The position numbers and the translations under genes were made by a program. From contig LBYP01000018.1 in NCBI GenBank assembly GCA_000996245.1, forward strand, positions 1 through 32,065: a stretch of 32,065 bases of DNA. The letters are read 5' to 3'. Below, piece after piece: positions 8,012 through 15,345 of this stretch (its first letter is position 1; every line of letters starts with the position of its first letter). Origin of the DNA: Parcubacteria group bacterium GW2011_GWA2_40_23. Lineage in GTDB: Bacteria > Patescibacteriota > Patescibacteriia > UBA11705 > JABHMO01. The notes under the pieces are model-generated. The model did no database searches, was not told the origin of the DNA, and saw only the letters and a list, made by a program, of their open reading frames with translations.

Positions 8012-8185
8012 CATCCGATTTGCGAGCCCCGCAACGTTAAAGTGCTAATTCGGGACGTGGCAATCTCTTGATCAAATCCTTAGGAAACGAATTAGAGATT
8101 GCTTCCCTGCACCAGAAAGTGTTCCCTTTCGGTACGGGGTAAACGTCGTTAAATATTTTAGAAAAGCCTCCTCGCAAATCGGATG
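8012..8185. repeat. palindromic intergenic element, copy 2, with T-tail
   Basis: Perfect 15-bp inverted ends (CATCCGATTTGCGAG at 8012-8026, complement at 8171-8185) enclose the GCAATCTCT...AGAGATTGC hairpin (8060-8102) and a third AAAGTGT-N-CCCTTT hairpin (about 8113-8147). On the minus strand the closing stem is followed by GGAGCAC and ten T, so the whole element can act as a large terminator for the SanA-like gene that ends 8 bases upstream. Confidence 0.75.
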
Positions 8186-8193
8186 AAATTTAA

Positions 8194-8865
8194 TTACAAA
8201 TCTATCTTCTCTCCCAAAATAGGTTTTGGTTTTAGAATGTTAATGTCGAGCCAGGCTTTGAAGCTGGCCGGCCATTCTCTTAAAGAAAATTTCCATTTAT
8301 AAAAATACCCGCGATCAATGGCCGGCACACCCAAAGCAGATACGCCAAGTTCTTCGCAAAGGTATAAGGCCCGCGGCAAATGATAAGCTTGAGTTATTAA
8401 AACAATTTTATTTAAAGAAAAAATTTCTTTGACTCTATAACAACTGTCATAAGTTCGGCGACCAGCATAGTCAAGAATGATAACATCCTCTGGCAAACCT
8501 TCACCGATAGCAAAATCTTTCATGGCCTGCACTTCATTATAGTCGACGGTTGGATTAGCGCCACTCATTATAATCTTGCCAACCTTACCATCTTGATAAA
8601 GTTTTATGGCTGTCAAAACTCTATCCTCTAAAACATGACTAGGCCCACCTACCTTATTAAGCCCCGCACCAAAAACCAAAGCAATATTTGGACCTTCGAT
8701 CTTTTCGGATGTTATAATCTCATCTTTGAACTTGGACTGAACATGCCAACTAATAAATAAAAAAAACAGAACCAAGATTAGCCCTGACCAAAATAAAATC
8801 TTTATAAACCTAGACCAAGGTTTATGAACTTTTCGATAAGAACCTCTCTCGATCCCAATATCCAT
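8194..8865 (-). CDS. SanA/ElyC/YdcF-family (DUF218) membrane-anchored protein
   Basis: 223 residues. A positively charged N-terminus precedes one transmembrane helix (ILFWSGLILVLFFLFISW, about residues 24-41). The DUF218 domain follows: IALVFGAGLNKVGGPSHVLEDRVLTA, IIMSGANP, DYAGRRTYDSCYRVKEIF, and VLITQAYHLPRALYLCEELG. SanA and ElyC are inner-membrane proteins linked to envelope barrier function and peptidoglycan precursor metabolism in Enterobacteria; the chemistry is not settled. The start lies 7 bases after the upstream FAD gene, implying co-transcription. Family assignment is firm, the role here is inferred. Confidence 0.9.
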   Translation of the reverse strand: MDIGIERGSYRKVHKPWSRFIKILFWSGLILVLFFLFISWHVQSKFKDEIITSEKIEGPNIALVFGAGLNKVGGPSHVLEDRVLTAIKLYQDGKVGKIIMSGANPTVDYNEVQAMKDFAIGEGLPEDVIILDYAGRRTYDSCYRVKEIFSLNKIVLITQAYHLPRALYLCEELGVSALGVPAIDRGYFYKWKFSLREWPASFKAWLDINILKPKPILGEKIDL

Positions 8866-8872
8866 CGCAATA

Positions 8873-10219
8873 TTATAAAGTATTTAAAATTCCTTCTGCA
8901 GAAATTAGTCCAGTAACAGCGGCTCCGGTGATGTTTCCAGAAACTCCAGCTCCATCCCCAGCGACATACAGTCCCTTTATTTCTGTTTGCAAATTTTTAT
9001 CTGTTTGAATCTTAGATGATCGTAATTTAATTTCCGGCGCATATAATAATGTATGGCCAGAGTTGATCCCCGGCAAAACTTGATCTAACATTTCTAAACC
9101 TTCAGTAATGTTGGTGACGATTCTGTGTGGCAAGGCCATGGAAATATCACCAGGAGTAACATCACGCAAAGATGGAATCACAAAACTTTTGTCGATTCTA
9201 TCCCAGGTGCTACGTCTTCCCTTTTGCAAGTCAGTCAGCCGTTGAAGGATTGGTTTGCCTCCACCAATAGTTGTCGCCAATTTAGCGATTGACTTGGCAT
9301 AAGCGATGGTATTTTCAACTGGTTCAGTCAATGAAACCTCTGAAACAAAAGCAAAATTCGAATTCTCTGTATTATTATCAGAATTGGAATGACCGTTCAC
9401 ACAAACAAAGTCATCGTACTGTTCAGCAGCCACATAACCTTTAGGACAGGGACAAAACGTTCGCACCACATCATCAAACGTTGGCGTGCGCATCATAAAG
9501 ATTGTTTCGTACATAAGTTCAGCATGTTTTTTCAAAACTGCCTCAGCAAATTCAACTCGCACACCGATTTCAACTTTTTCGTAAGTGTAAGCCAATCCCA
9601 ATTTTTCAGAAAGTTGCTGCAACCAATGCGCTCGTATTCTACCTGGAGCTAAAATTACTTTCGAAGCATACAAATTCTGCCCATTACTCAAACGAACGCC
9701 CTGAACAGTTTTATCCTGAACCAAAACATCGACAACTTCTGTTTTATCTTTAATGGTGACGTTCTTGGAAATTAAAAAGTCTTCAAAGTTTTTGATAACT
9801 GCTGGTAATTTGTCAGAACCGACATGTTGAGCCTTGCGAATAAATAATTTAATGCCTTTTTTCTTAGCATTATCAGCTAAAGTTTTGGCTTCTTCCATGT
9901 TGCGTGGATAATATTCGGCATGCACTCCAAACTGGGTAAAAATAAGTTCAACTGCATCTAAATATTTTTGATATTCATGCGGTTGGTAAAGATGGAACAT
10001 TTTTTCGTGACTCAAAACCGGAGTGTAATGTAACTTTCCGTCCGAAAAAGTTCCTGCACCACCCACGCCCGACATAACTTCATGTCTTTCGCGATTTTTA
10101 ATCAAATTTCCTAATTCAACTAAACAAATATTGAGTGACGGGCGATTCCGCACCAACTCATAGGCCGCAAAAATTCCAGTTGGGCCAGCACCGACAATGA
10201 TGACATCGAATTTATCCAT
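8873..10219 (-). CDS. FAD-dependent dehydrogenase (COG2509-like)
   Basis: 448 residues. The N-terminal Rossmann motif is IIVGAGPTGIFAAYEL with a following acidic VELG, typical for FAD ADP-binding. The segment GVGGAGTFSDGKLHYTP matches the family's flavin-contact region. The C-terminal flavin-binding segment GLYVAGDGAGVSGNITGAAVTG is clear. Proteins of this family are uncharacterised oxidoreductases, some annotated as NAD(P)/FAD enzymes; the substrate is unknown. First of a two-gene unit with the SanA-like gene; upstream lies a repeat-rich spacer shared with ileS. No Shine-Dalgarno is visible. Confidence 0.9.
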   Translation of the reverse strand: MDKFDVIIVGAGPTGIFAAYELVRNRPSLNICLVELGNLIKNRERHEVMSGVGGAGTFSDGKLHYTPVLSHEKMFHLYQPHEYQKYLDAVELIFTQFGVHAEYYPRNMEEAKTLADNAKKKGIKLFIRKAQHVGSDKLPAVIKNFEDFLISKNVTIKDKTEVVDVLVQDKTVQGVRLSNGQNLYASKVILAPGRIRAHWLQQLSEKLGLAYTYEKVEIGVRVEFAEAVLKKHAELMYETIFMMRTPTFDDVVRTFCPCPKGYVAAEQYDDFVCVNGHSNSDNNTENSNFAFVSEVSLTEPVENTIAYAKSIAKLATTIGGGKPILQRLTDLQKGRRSTWDRIDKSFVIPSLRDVTPGDISMALPHRIVTNITEGLEMLDQVLPGINSGHTLLYAPEIKLRSSKIQTDKNLQTEIKGLYVAGDGAGVSGNITGAAVTGLISAEGILNTL

Positions 10220-10223
10220 AAAA

Positions 10224-10331
10224 TACTAATTACTAATCTTATTACGAATCTACGAATCATTACTAATTACTCCTTTGTCATGGTGAGGTGCGCTTCTGGA
10301 TTTCATTATAGTGAAGCCTCGAAACATGACG
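10224..10331. repeat. repeat-rich spacer
   Basis: Short iterated units of the ACTAATTAC / ACGAATC type (10224-10271) are followed by an imperfect palindrome (GTCATGG...GAAGCCTCGAAACATGAC, 10277-10330), a relative of the TGTCATCCTGAG elements elsewhere in the window. No gene is visible. Confidence 0.6.
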
Positions 10332-10337
10332 CAATCG

Positions 10338-13220
10338 TTAGCTCTTGGTCAACGTGATTTTTAATTTCTCATCATTAACCTTAACTTCATTCGTCCCCTC
10401 CCCAACTTTAATTGACGCCAGCAATGTTGCCTTACGTAATTGTTCGACAAAATTTTCTTTTGTAAAGAATTCTTTTAACTGTTCACTTTCCGTCGAGTAG
10501 ACTAAATCAGCCTTATCTTCGATAGTAAAACCAGCTTCTTTACGAAGATTATTTACTTGACGAGTAATCTCACGAACCAAGCCCTCCCATTTCAATTCTT
10601 CGGTTATCTCTAAGTTCAAAGCAACTTTAAGATCACCGCTTTCCTTCATCATGCGACCAGGTTTGATGATAATGCCTTCAGTCCACTTAACTTCTTTGAC
10701 ATTCAATTCCTCCGCGATGATACGCTCGAACTCTTTGTTCAATTCCTTAGCTTCGTAACGAATGTATTGTAATGGTTGACGCACTTTAACCTTAGCTTCG
10801 TCGCGCGCAGCCAAACCAAGCTCCACAATTTCACGAACGCGCGACATGTCTTCGAGAATTTTCTTGTCGATCGCTTTTTTATCTACTTCTGGCCAATCTT
10901 GCAAGTGGACTGAATCTTTATTCCCAAGAGTTTGCCAGATATGTTCAGCTAAATATGGCATGAATGGTGCTAAAACCAAAGACAATTTTTCGAGAGCTTG
11001 ACGTAAGGTCGCTCCGGCTGGAGAAATCTCCGATTCCTCTTTAAAGCGGTCGCGACTTCTGCGTACATACCAAGTTGAAAGTTCATCAATATAATCAGCG
11101 ATGGGACGAGCAGCCTTAGTTAATTCATAAGCTTCCATTTTTTCGCCAACTTCTTGGATCAATAAATTAGTCTTTGTCATTAACCATTGATCTAGAACGT
11201 TTTCGCTCTTGGCTTTAACATCGACTCGAGCTTCATACATCTTATAGAAATTCAAAACATTCATTAAGATCAAAACCACTTTTTTGTAAACTTCATCCAC
11301 GCCTTTTTCAGAGAAACACAAGTCCTCAGCGCGCATAACCGATGCGCTCGTCAAATAAAAGCGAAGTGCATCGGCGCCATATTTATCTACAACCAGCATT
11401 GGATCTGGATAATTTTTTTTGCTCTTAGACATTTTTTGGCCATCTTCTGCCAAAACGATTCCGTTGACGACAACATTTTTATAAGCATTTTTATTAAATA
11501 ATGAAACGCCTAAAACATGAAGGACATAGAACCAAGCACGACATTGATCAACGCCCTCAGCGATAAACTCAGCAGGGTAATTAGCTTCAAACTTGGCTTT
11601 ATTTTCAAACGGATAATGCATCTGGCCGTAAGGCATGGAACCACTTTCAAACCAACAATCCAAAACTTCTGGGATGCGTTTCATTTTTTTACTACACTTA
11701 TCACAAGGGATTTCTAATTTATCGACAAAATGCTTGTGTAAATCTTCGACTTTAGATCCGCTCAATTCTTCCAATTCTTTTTTAGAACCAATAACTTTGA
11801 TATTACCACATTCGCATTTCCAAACCGGTAATGGGTTTCCCCAATAACGAGAACGAGAAATGGACCAATCACGTGCGCCTTCCAACCATTGACCAAAACG
11901 ACCTTCTTTTAAATGGTCAGGAACCCAATTGATCTTTTCAGCATTTTTAAGCAACGCTTCTTTCTGTTCAGCTACTTTTACGAACCAAGAATTGGTGGCG
12001 TAATTTAATAATGGTGATTCGCAACGCCAGCAAAATGGGTAGCTATGCGCATATTTTTCTTTAGAGAAAATTAAACCTTTGGCTGATAAATATTTCAAAA
12101 TCTCAACATCAGTGGCGGCTGGGTCTTCCTTGGGTTTAACTTCTTTACCTGCAAAGTCTTTGACGTCTGCAGTGAAACGACCATCTTGACCCACATGTTG
12201 AATGAAAGATAACTTTTTTTCTTGACCTAAACGCATATCATCCTCACCAAAGGCTGGTGCGATATGAACAACACCAGTTCCATCTTCAGTAGAAACAAAA
12301 TCTGCACTTTCGATCACATAAAGATTTTCTTTGTTGATCAAATCAGCATCTTTATAATAATCAAATAGTGGAACATATTTTTTCCCGACTAAATCACTAC
12401 CTTTAAAACTGCCCAATACCTTATATTCTTTACCGTCGAAGAATTTAGCGACCAATTCTTTTACCAGAATATATTTTTCTTCACCCATTTCTACTTTGAC
12501 GTATGTTAAATCAGGTCCGACAGCCAATGCGACGTTTCCAGGAAGAGTCCACGGCGTTGTCGTCCAAGCAAGCACATAGGTTTTTGGTTCGTCGACTAGT
12601 TCAAATTTTGCGGTGACGGAAATATCTTTGACGTCTTTATAATTTTGAGACACTTCAATATTACTCAACGTTGTTTCACAACGGGGACAGATATGCATGC
12701 TCTTGTGCCCTTCATATAACAAATTTTTATCCCAAAGACTTTTAAACACCCACCAGACTGATTCCATAAAATCTACGTCCATGGTCTTGTAATCATTTTC
12801 CATATCAACCCAACGACCTAAACGTTTTACAATGCGCTTCCATTCATCGGCATAAATTAAAACTTTAGACCGGCAAGCTTCGTTAAATTTATCTACGCCC
12901 ATGGTTTCAATGTCTTTGCGGCTATTGAGATTTAATTCTTTTTCAACAATATTCTCGATTGGTAATCCATGACAATCCCACCCCCAGCGACGTTCCACGC
13001 GCTTACCTTTCATAGTCCAAAAACGTGGCACCAAATCTTTCATGGTTCCAGCGACTATGTGGCCATAATGCGGCAGGCCAGTAGCAAAAGGAGGCCCATC
13101 ATAAAAGACATAAGAGTTTGATTCTTTACGATTTTCAACTGACTTTTCAAAAATTTTATTTTCTTCCCAAAATTTCATTATGTCTTCTTCGATTTGGGGA
13201 AAAGTTTTTTTGGTTTCCAT
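10338..13220 (-). CDS. ileS: isoleucyl-tRNA synthetase, eukaryote-like type
   Basis: 960 residues. Class I signature motifs are intact: PHYGHIVAG (HIGH-type, residues 50-58) and KMSKS (about residue 597, in GQKMSKSKKNY). The editing domain contains WTTTPWTLPGN. The CP-core WGWDCHGLPIE and the long C-terminal extension after the anticodon-binding domain match the archaeal/eukaryal-like bacterial IleRS2, known for natural mupirocin tolerance. The enzyme charges tRNA-Ile. There is no Shine-Dalgarno. It lies 40 bases downstream of a four-helix-bundle gene, and the candidate T-box leader lies beyond that gene, so expression may be tRNA-regulated through the whole transcript. Confidence 0.97.
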   Translation of the reverse strand: METKKTFPQIEEDIMKFWEENKIFEKSVENRKESNSYVFYDGPPFATGLPHYGHIVAGTMKDLVPRFWTMKGKRVERRWGWDCHGLPIENIVEKELNLNSRKDIETMGVDKFNEACRSKVLIYADEWKRIVKRLGRWVDMENDYKTMDVDFMESVWWVFKSLWDKNLLYEGHKSMHICPRCETTLSNIEVSQNYKDVKDISVTAKFELVDEPKTYVLAWTTTPWTLPGNVALAVGPDLTYVKVEMGEEKYILVKELVAKFFDGKEYKVLGSFKGSDLVGKKYVPLFDYYKDADLINKENLYVIESADFVSTEDGTGVVHIAPAFGEDDMRLGQEKKLSFIQHVGQDGRFTADVKDFAGKEVKPKEDPAATDVEILKYLSAKGLIFSKEKYAHSYPFCWRCESPLLNYATNSWFVKVAEQKEALLKNAEKINWVPDHLKEGRFGQWLEGARDWSISRSRYWGNPLPVWKCECGNIKVIGSKKELEELSGSKVEDLHKHFVDKLEIPCDKCSKKMKRIPEVLDCWFESGSMPYGQMHYPFENKAKFEANYPAEFIAEGVDQCRAWFYVLHVLGVSLFNKNAYKNVVVNGIVLAEDGQKMSKSKKNYPDPMLVVDKYGADALRFYLTSASVMRAEDLCFSEKGVDEVYKKVVLILMNVLNFYKMYEARVDVKAKSENVLDQWLMTKTNLLIQEVGEKMEAYELTKAARPIADYIDELSTWYVRRSRDRFKEESEISPAGATLRQALEKLSLVLAPFMPYLAEHIWQTLGNKDSVHLQDWPEVDKKAIDKKILEDMSRVREIVELGLAARDEAKVKVRQPLQYIRYEAKELNKEFERIIAEELNVKEVKWTEGIIIKPGRMMKESGDLKVALNLEITEELKWEGLVREITRQVNNLRKEAGFTIEDKADLVYSTESEQLKEFFTKENFVEQLRKATLLASIKVGEGTNEVKVNDEKLKITLTKS

Positions 13221-13228
13221 AGTGCTAT

Positions 13229-13260
13229 GTAACCAGTAACCAGAGACCAGTCACCAGTAA
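13229..13260. repeat. (GTAACCA/GTCACCA) heptamer repeat, left flank
   Basis: Degenerate copies of GTAACCA, AGACCA and GTCACCA lie between ileS and the four-helix-bundle gene. The array at 13655-13684 is its inverted counterpart, and a clean triplet recurs at 22283-22307. Confidence 0.8.
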
Positions 13261-13650
13261 TTATTTATGAATATTTAATTGACTTTCTGTTGATTTGATT
13301 AATCCATTGATTAGTTTACCCACTGTTTTTGTATCAATAAATAACCTGTTAAAAATGTTCTCCCCGATAAAACCCAAGTCTTTTACAACAAAGAGAAAAT
13401 TTTGTACCTCTGCCAGAGATGCCCGTGAATTATAATAAAACCTAATCTTGTCTTTAAAATAATATCTTTCATAGCCTTCTGCAATGTTCGCCGTTATCGA
13501 GCTTGCAGCTCTTTGTATTTGAGAAATCAATCCAAACTTTTCTTCAGGAGGGAACAATTTAGTAAGTCTATAAATAGCTAATACCAAAGCATGTCCATTT
13601 TGCCATGCAAGCAAATCATTAAAATCTTTTATTTCTTTTTTCTCGTCCAT
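13261..13650 (-). CDS. four-helix-bundle protein, S23/Avd-like
   Basis: About 129 residues from MDEKKEIKDF; an ATG 12 bases upstream is possible but lies in the repeat region. Family hallmarks are FNDLLAWQNGHALVLAIYRL, FPPEEKFGLISQIQRAASSI, ANIAEGYER, and SLAEVQNFLFVVKDLGF. These proteins (named for the 23S rRNA intervening-sequence ORF) form small helical bundles that may oligomerise and bind nucleic acid; they are structural relatives of DGR Avd. No defined biochemical role is known. It stands between the T-box leader and ileS and is flanked by inverted heptamer repeats, so it looks like an inserted cassette. Confidence 0.9.
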   Translation of the reverse strand: MDEKKEIKDFNDLLAWQNGHALVLAIYRLTKLFPPEEKFGLISQIQRAASSITANIAEGYERYYFKDKIRFYYNSRASLAEVQNFLFVVKDLGFIGENIFNRLFIDTKTVGKLINGLIKSTESQLNIHK

Positions 13651-13654
13651 ATTT

Positions 13655-13684
13655 CTGGTCACTGGTTACAGGTGACTGGTCACA
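13655..13684. repeat. (TGGTCAC/TGGTTAC) heptamer repeat, right flank
   Basis: TGGTCAC-TGGTTACAGGTGACTGGTCAC is the inverted-orientation partner of the array at 13229-13260; the pair encloses the four-helix-bundle gene. Confidence 0.8.
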
Positions 13685-13699
13685 CAGAAACTTAAATAC

Positions 13700-13915
13700 A
13701 AAAACCCCAACTGCCAAGAGTCCGGGTTTATTTGGACGTTACCATCTTGAACTTTAACTTAATTTACGCTTTTACGGGCGCACCCGACTGAGTCTACTCA
13801 CATTGTCATCCTGAGGTGCGAGGCGTAATGCAATGAAGACGAGCCTCGAAGGAGACAATGCTTTCTTTCAATGGCTTCTCTGACGATAATCAGAGTCAAC
13901 TGCCTTTAATATTGT
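13700..13915 (-). promoter_or_regulatory. candidate T-box leader (tRNA-sensing) for the ileS transcript
   Basis: On the minus strand an antiterminator has exactly the T-box layout: AAGA (13745-13748), seven-base bulge TGGTAAC (13738-13744), GTCC, loop, GGAC, TCTT (13716-13719). TGGT in the bulge can pair with the ACCA end of uncharged tRNA-Ile. The competing terminator pairs AACCC (13724-13728) with GGGTT (13703-13707) and ends in five T. Consensus T-box bulge is TGGNACC, so one base differs. Upstream, a hairpin CTCTGA-TTATCG-TCAGAG (13878-13895) shows an ATC triplet in its loop, a possible Ile specifier. A standard long stem I is not evident, and a palindromic repeat (13801-13860) sits in the middle. 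Confidence 0.55.
13801..13860. repeat. TGTCATCCTGAG-type palindromic repeat inside the T-box leader
   Basis: CATTGTC and GACAATG form its ends, with ATCCTGAGGTGCGAGGC and GCCTCGAAGGA inside. Relatives occur at 10277-10330, 21118-21169 and 21191-21227. Confidence 0.75.
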
Positions 13916-13922
13916 CGCTAAT

Positions 13923-13950
13923 ATAGTATCATAAAACACCTTTTAGTCAA
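13923..13950 (-). promoter_or_regulatory. promoter of the T-box / ileS transcript
   Basis: Minus-strand TTGACT (13945-13950), 16-base spacer, TACTAT (13923-13928). It lies immediately downstream of the large RNA and upstream of the T-box candidate. Confidence 0.65.
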
Positions 13951-13954
13951 TGAA

Positions 13955-14742
13955 AACGAAAAGATCCTCGGCAGTGAAGCTTTGGACCTCTTAGGGGACA
14001 GCCCCGCACCTTGCAGCGCGTGGTGATCCGACCTTCGCCAGGTCGGATGGGATTGCTCCCAGTCACCTCCCAAAAATGAGGGAAAACTTACGGTCTAGGC
14101 CAGCCGTAAGTAGAAGCGTTTGCTCAGGTTCCATGTAGAAAATGGATACTCCTGAGTGACCACCCCTCGACTGTACGCGTCCGTACACGTCGACGAGCAA
14201 ACGCCTTTGACCTCACGTGCGCTTCGACCTGTTGTCGATGTACGCTTGGCTCCGGGGGACTTCCCCGCGAGTCGCTGGGTTTCGTGAACCCCGGGTGACA
14301 CCAGCTTATTGGATTCGTTACACACAGGGCCTGCAGACCCTGCATGAATAAATCCATGCGTAGGGTCCGGACCCTGCGCTCCCGCTTTTCAACCCATACT
14401 TTGCCCTCACAAAGCCGGGTCTTGCGGTTTGGCCCAACGCTGGTGGCCCACGCTAGAAACGATCTCTTTTCATTTCTAATGTGGGACACCCGTTGGTTGA
14501 TCAGGTCACAGCTCATTCCCCCACTTAAGGGTAGAGGAAATGAGAGCGCACTCATCTTTCCTAAGCTCAGATAGTCTAAATGTTGAATTGTAGCCACTGG
14601 CTTGGAATAAAGAGTAATTTTCCAGGAACAAGGTTAAAGGTAATAATTGGTAGCCGTGTTCCGAGACATTCAGCCTAGGCTTCAAAGAGCACTGGCTGAT
14701 AATCCTTCCAAAGAAGGAATTGTTGTTCACTTTCATTTGCAA
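13955..14742 (-). ncRNA. large structured RNA, unidentified
   Basis: Between a consensus promoter and the T-box promoter lie about 790 bases with no credible protein. Many stable helices are seen: GCGTTTGCTC with GAGCAAACGC (14100-14210 region, long range), CTTACGG with CCGTAAG, CCGACC with GGTCGG, CGAC-TGTACG with CGTACA-GTCG, GGGTTTCGTGAACCC, CGGGGGA-type and CCCAC-TTAGAAA with TTTCTA-GTGGG hairpins. It is GC-richer than the surrounding intergenic DNA, as structured RNAs in AT-rich genomes are. I could not match it to RNase P RNA (no GAGGAAAGTCC block), tmRNA, SRP RNA or a group II intron domain V. Confidence 0.55.
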
Positions 14743-14748
14743 CTTTGT

Positions 14749-14777
14749 ATGATAGCAAATCCTTTTAATTTTGTCAA
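14749..14777 (-). promoter_or_regulatory. consensus promoter of the large RNA
   Basis: Minus-strand TTGACA (14772-14777), 17-base spacer and TATCAT (14749-14754) preceded by TGC, an extended -10. Start expected near 14742. Confidence 0.8.
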
Positions 14778-15036
14778 GCCCTATGACCAAATTTGATAAA
14801 AGTTATTTAAATTTAGCCAATAAAACATGTTGATAGCTTTCGACAAAATTACCATGCTTTATAAAATATTAATTTGAAAATTTAAAAAGCAAAAGCTGAT
14901 GTCCAATTTCTTAACGCTTAACGATGCTAATCCCCTTAAACCGAGAAAACACACCTCATATTGACCCAATCGATTGTTTTTGCTATTATTCAATCACGTT
15001 TGATTTCTATAAACTGCTTCCTTGATGATGGGCTTG
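14778..15036. other. AT-rich intergenic region
   Basis: I see no gene, RNA or clear repeat here. It probably contains the promoter of tRNA-Ala, but no convincing boxes were assigned. Confidence 0.4.
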
Positions 15037-15068
15037 CCCTAAAGTCATGCGAAGCATGTACTTTAGGG
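15037..15068. other. hairpin overlapping the 5' end of tRNA-Ala
   Basis: CCCTAAAGT-CATGC pairs with GCATG-ACTTTAGGG; the last GGG is the first three bases of the tRNA, so the hairpin competes with the acceptor stem. Confidence 0.65.
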
Positions 15069-15141
15069 CCCTTAGCTCATTTGGTAGAGCACCTGCTTTG
15101 CAAGCAGGGGGTGATCGGTTCGATCCCGATAGGGTCCACCA
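15066..15141 (+). tRNA. tRNA-Ala(TGC), CCA encoded
   Basis: Complete cloverleaf: acceptor GGGCCCT with AGGGTCC including the G3-U70 identity pair, D arm GCTC...GAGC, anticodon stem CCTGC-TTTGCAA-GCAGG with anticodon TGC, T arm ATCGG-TTCGATC-CCGAT, discriminator A and genomic CCA (15139-15141). Confidence 0.97.
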
Positions 15142-15170
15142 TACAGTACACGTTTCTCGTGACTGTATGG
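15139..15170 (+). other. hairpin overlapping the tRNA-Ala CCA end
   Basis: CCATACAGT...CACG pairs with CGTG-ACTGTATGG. Its first three bases are the CCA of the tRNA, mirroring the 5' hairpin. Confidence 0.7.
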
Positions 15171-15185
15171 TAAACCATACATTGA

Positions 15186-15207
15186 ACGCACTAAAGTGCG
15201 TTTTTTT
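15186..15207 (+). terminator. terminator of tRNA-Ala
   Basis: ACGCACT-AA-AGTGCGT hairpin followed by seven T. Confidence 0.85.
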
Positions 15208-15227
15208 GTTTTAACATAGCTGGCTTG

Positions 15228-15269
15228 CCCTGCAGTTAAAGGGTACACTTTATACTGCAGGGTGCTTTT
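15228..15269 (+). terminator. conserved-loop hairpin, copy 2, with T-tail
   Basis: CCCTGCAGT (15228-15236) pairs with ACTGCAGGG (15254-15262), inner AAAG with CTTT; followed by TGCTTTTT. Same inner sequence as the 7951-7985 hairpin but a different, still fully paired outer stem. Confidence 0.75.
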
Positions 15270-15277
15270 TGTTTCAT

Positions 15278-15295
15278 GAAAACACTAGTGTTTTC
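15278..15295. promoter_or_regulatory. 18-bp perfect palindrome, possible operator
   Basis: GAAAACACTAGTGTTTTC lies 13 bases upstream of a TATACT -10 element (15308-15313), over the place of the -35 region of the frameshifted gene. A dimeric repressor site is the natural guess. Confidence 0.5.
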
Positions 15296-15345
15296 TATTT
15301 AATTAGTTATACTAGATTAGAAGCAATATTAAATAACTTTATTTG

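Noticed and set aside
14124-14597. 157-residue minus-strand open frame in the large RNA
   Set aside because: Low-complexity, Arg/Ser-rich translation spanning strong hairpins; fits chance reading of a structured RNA.
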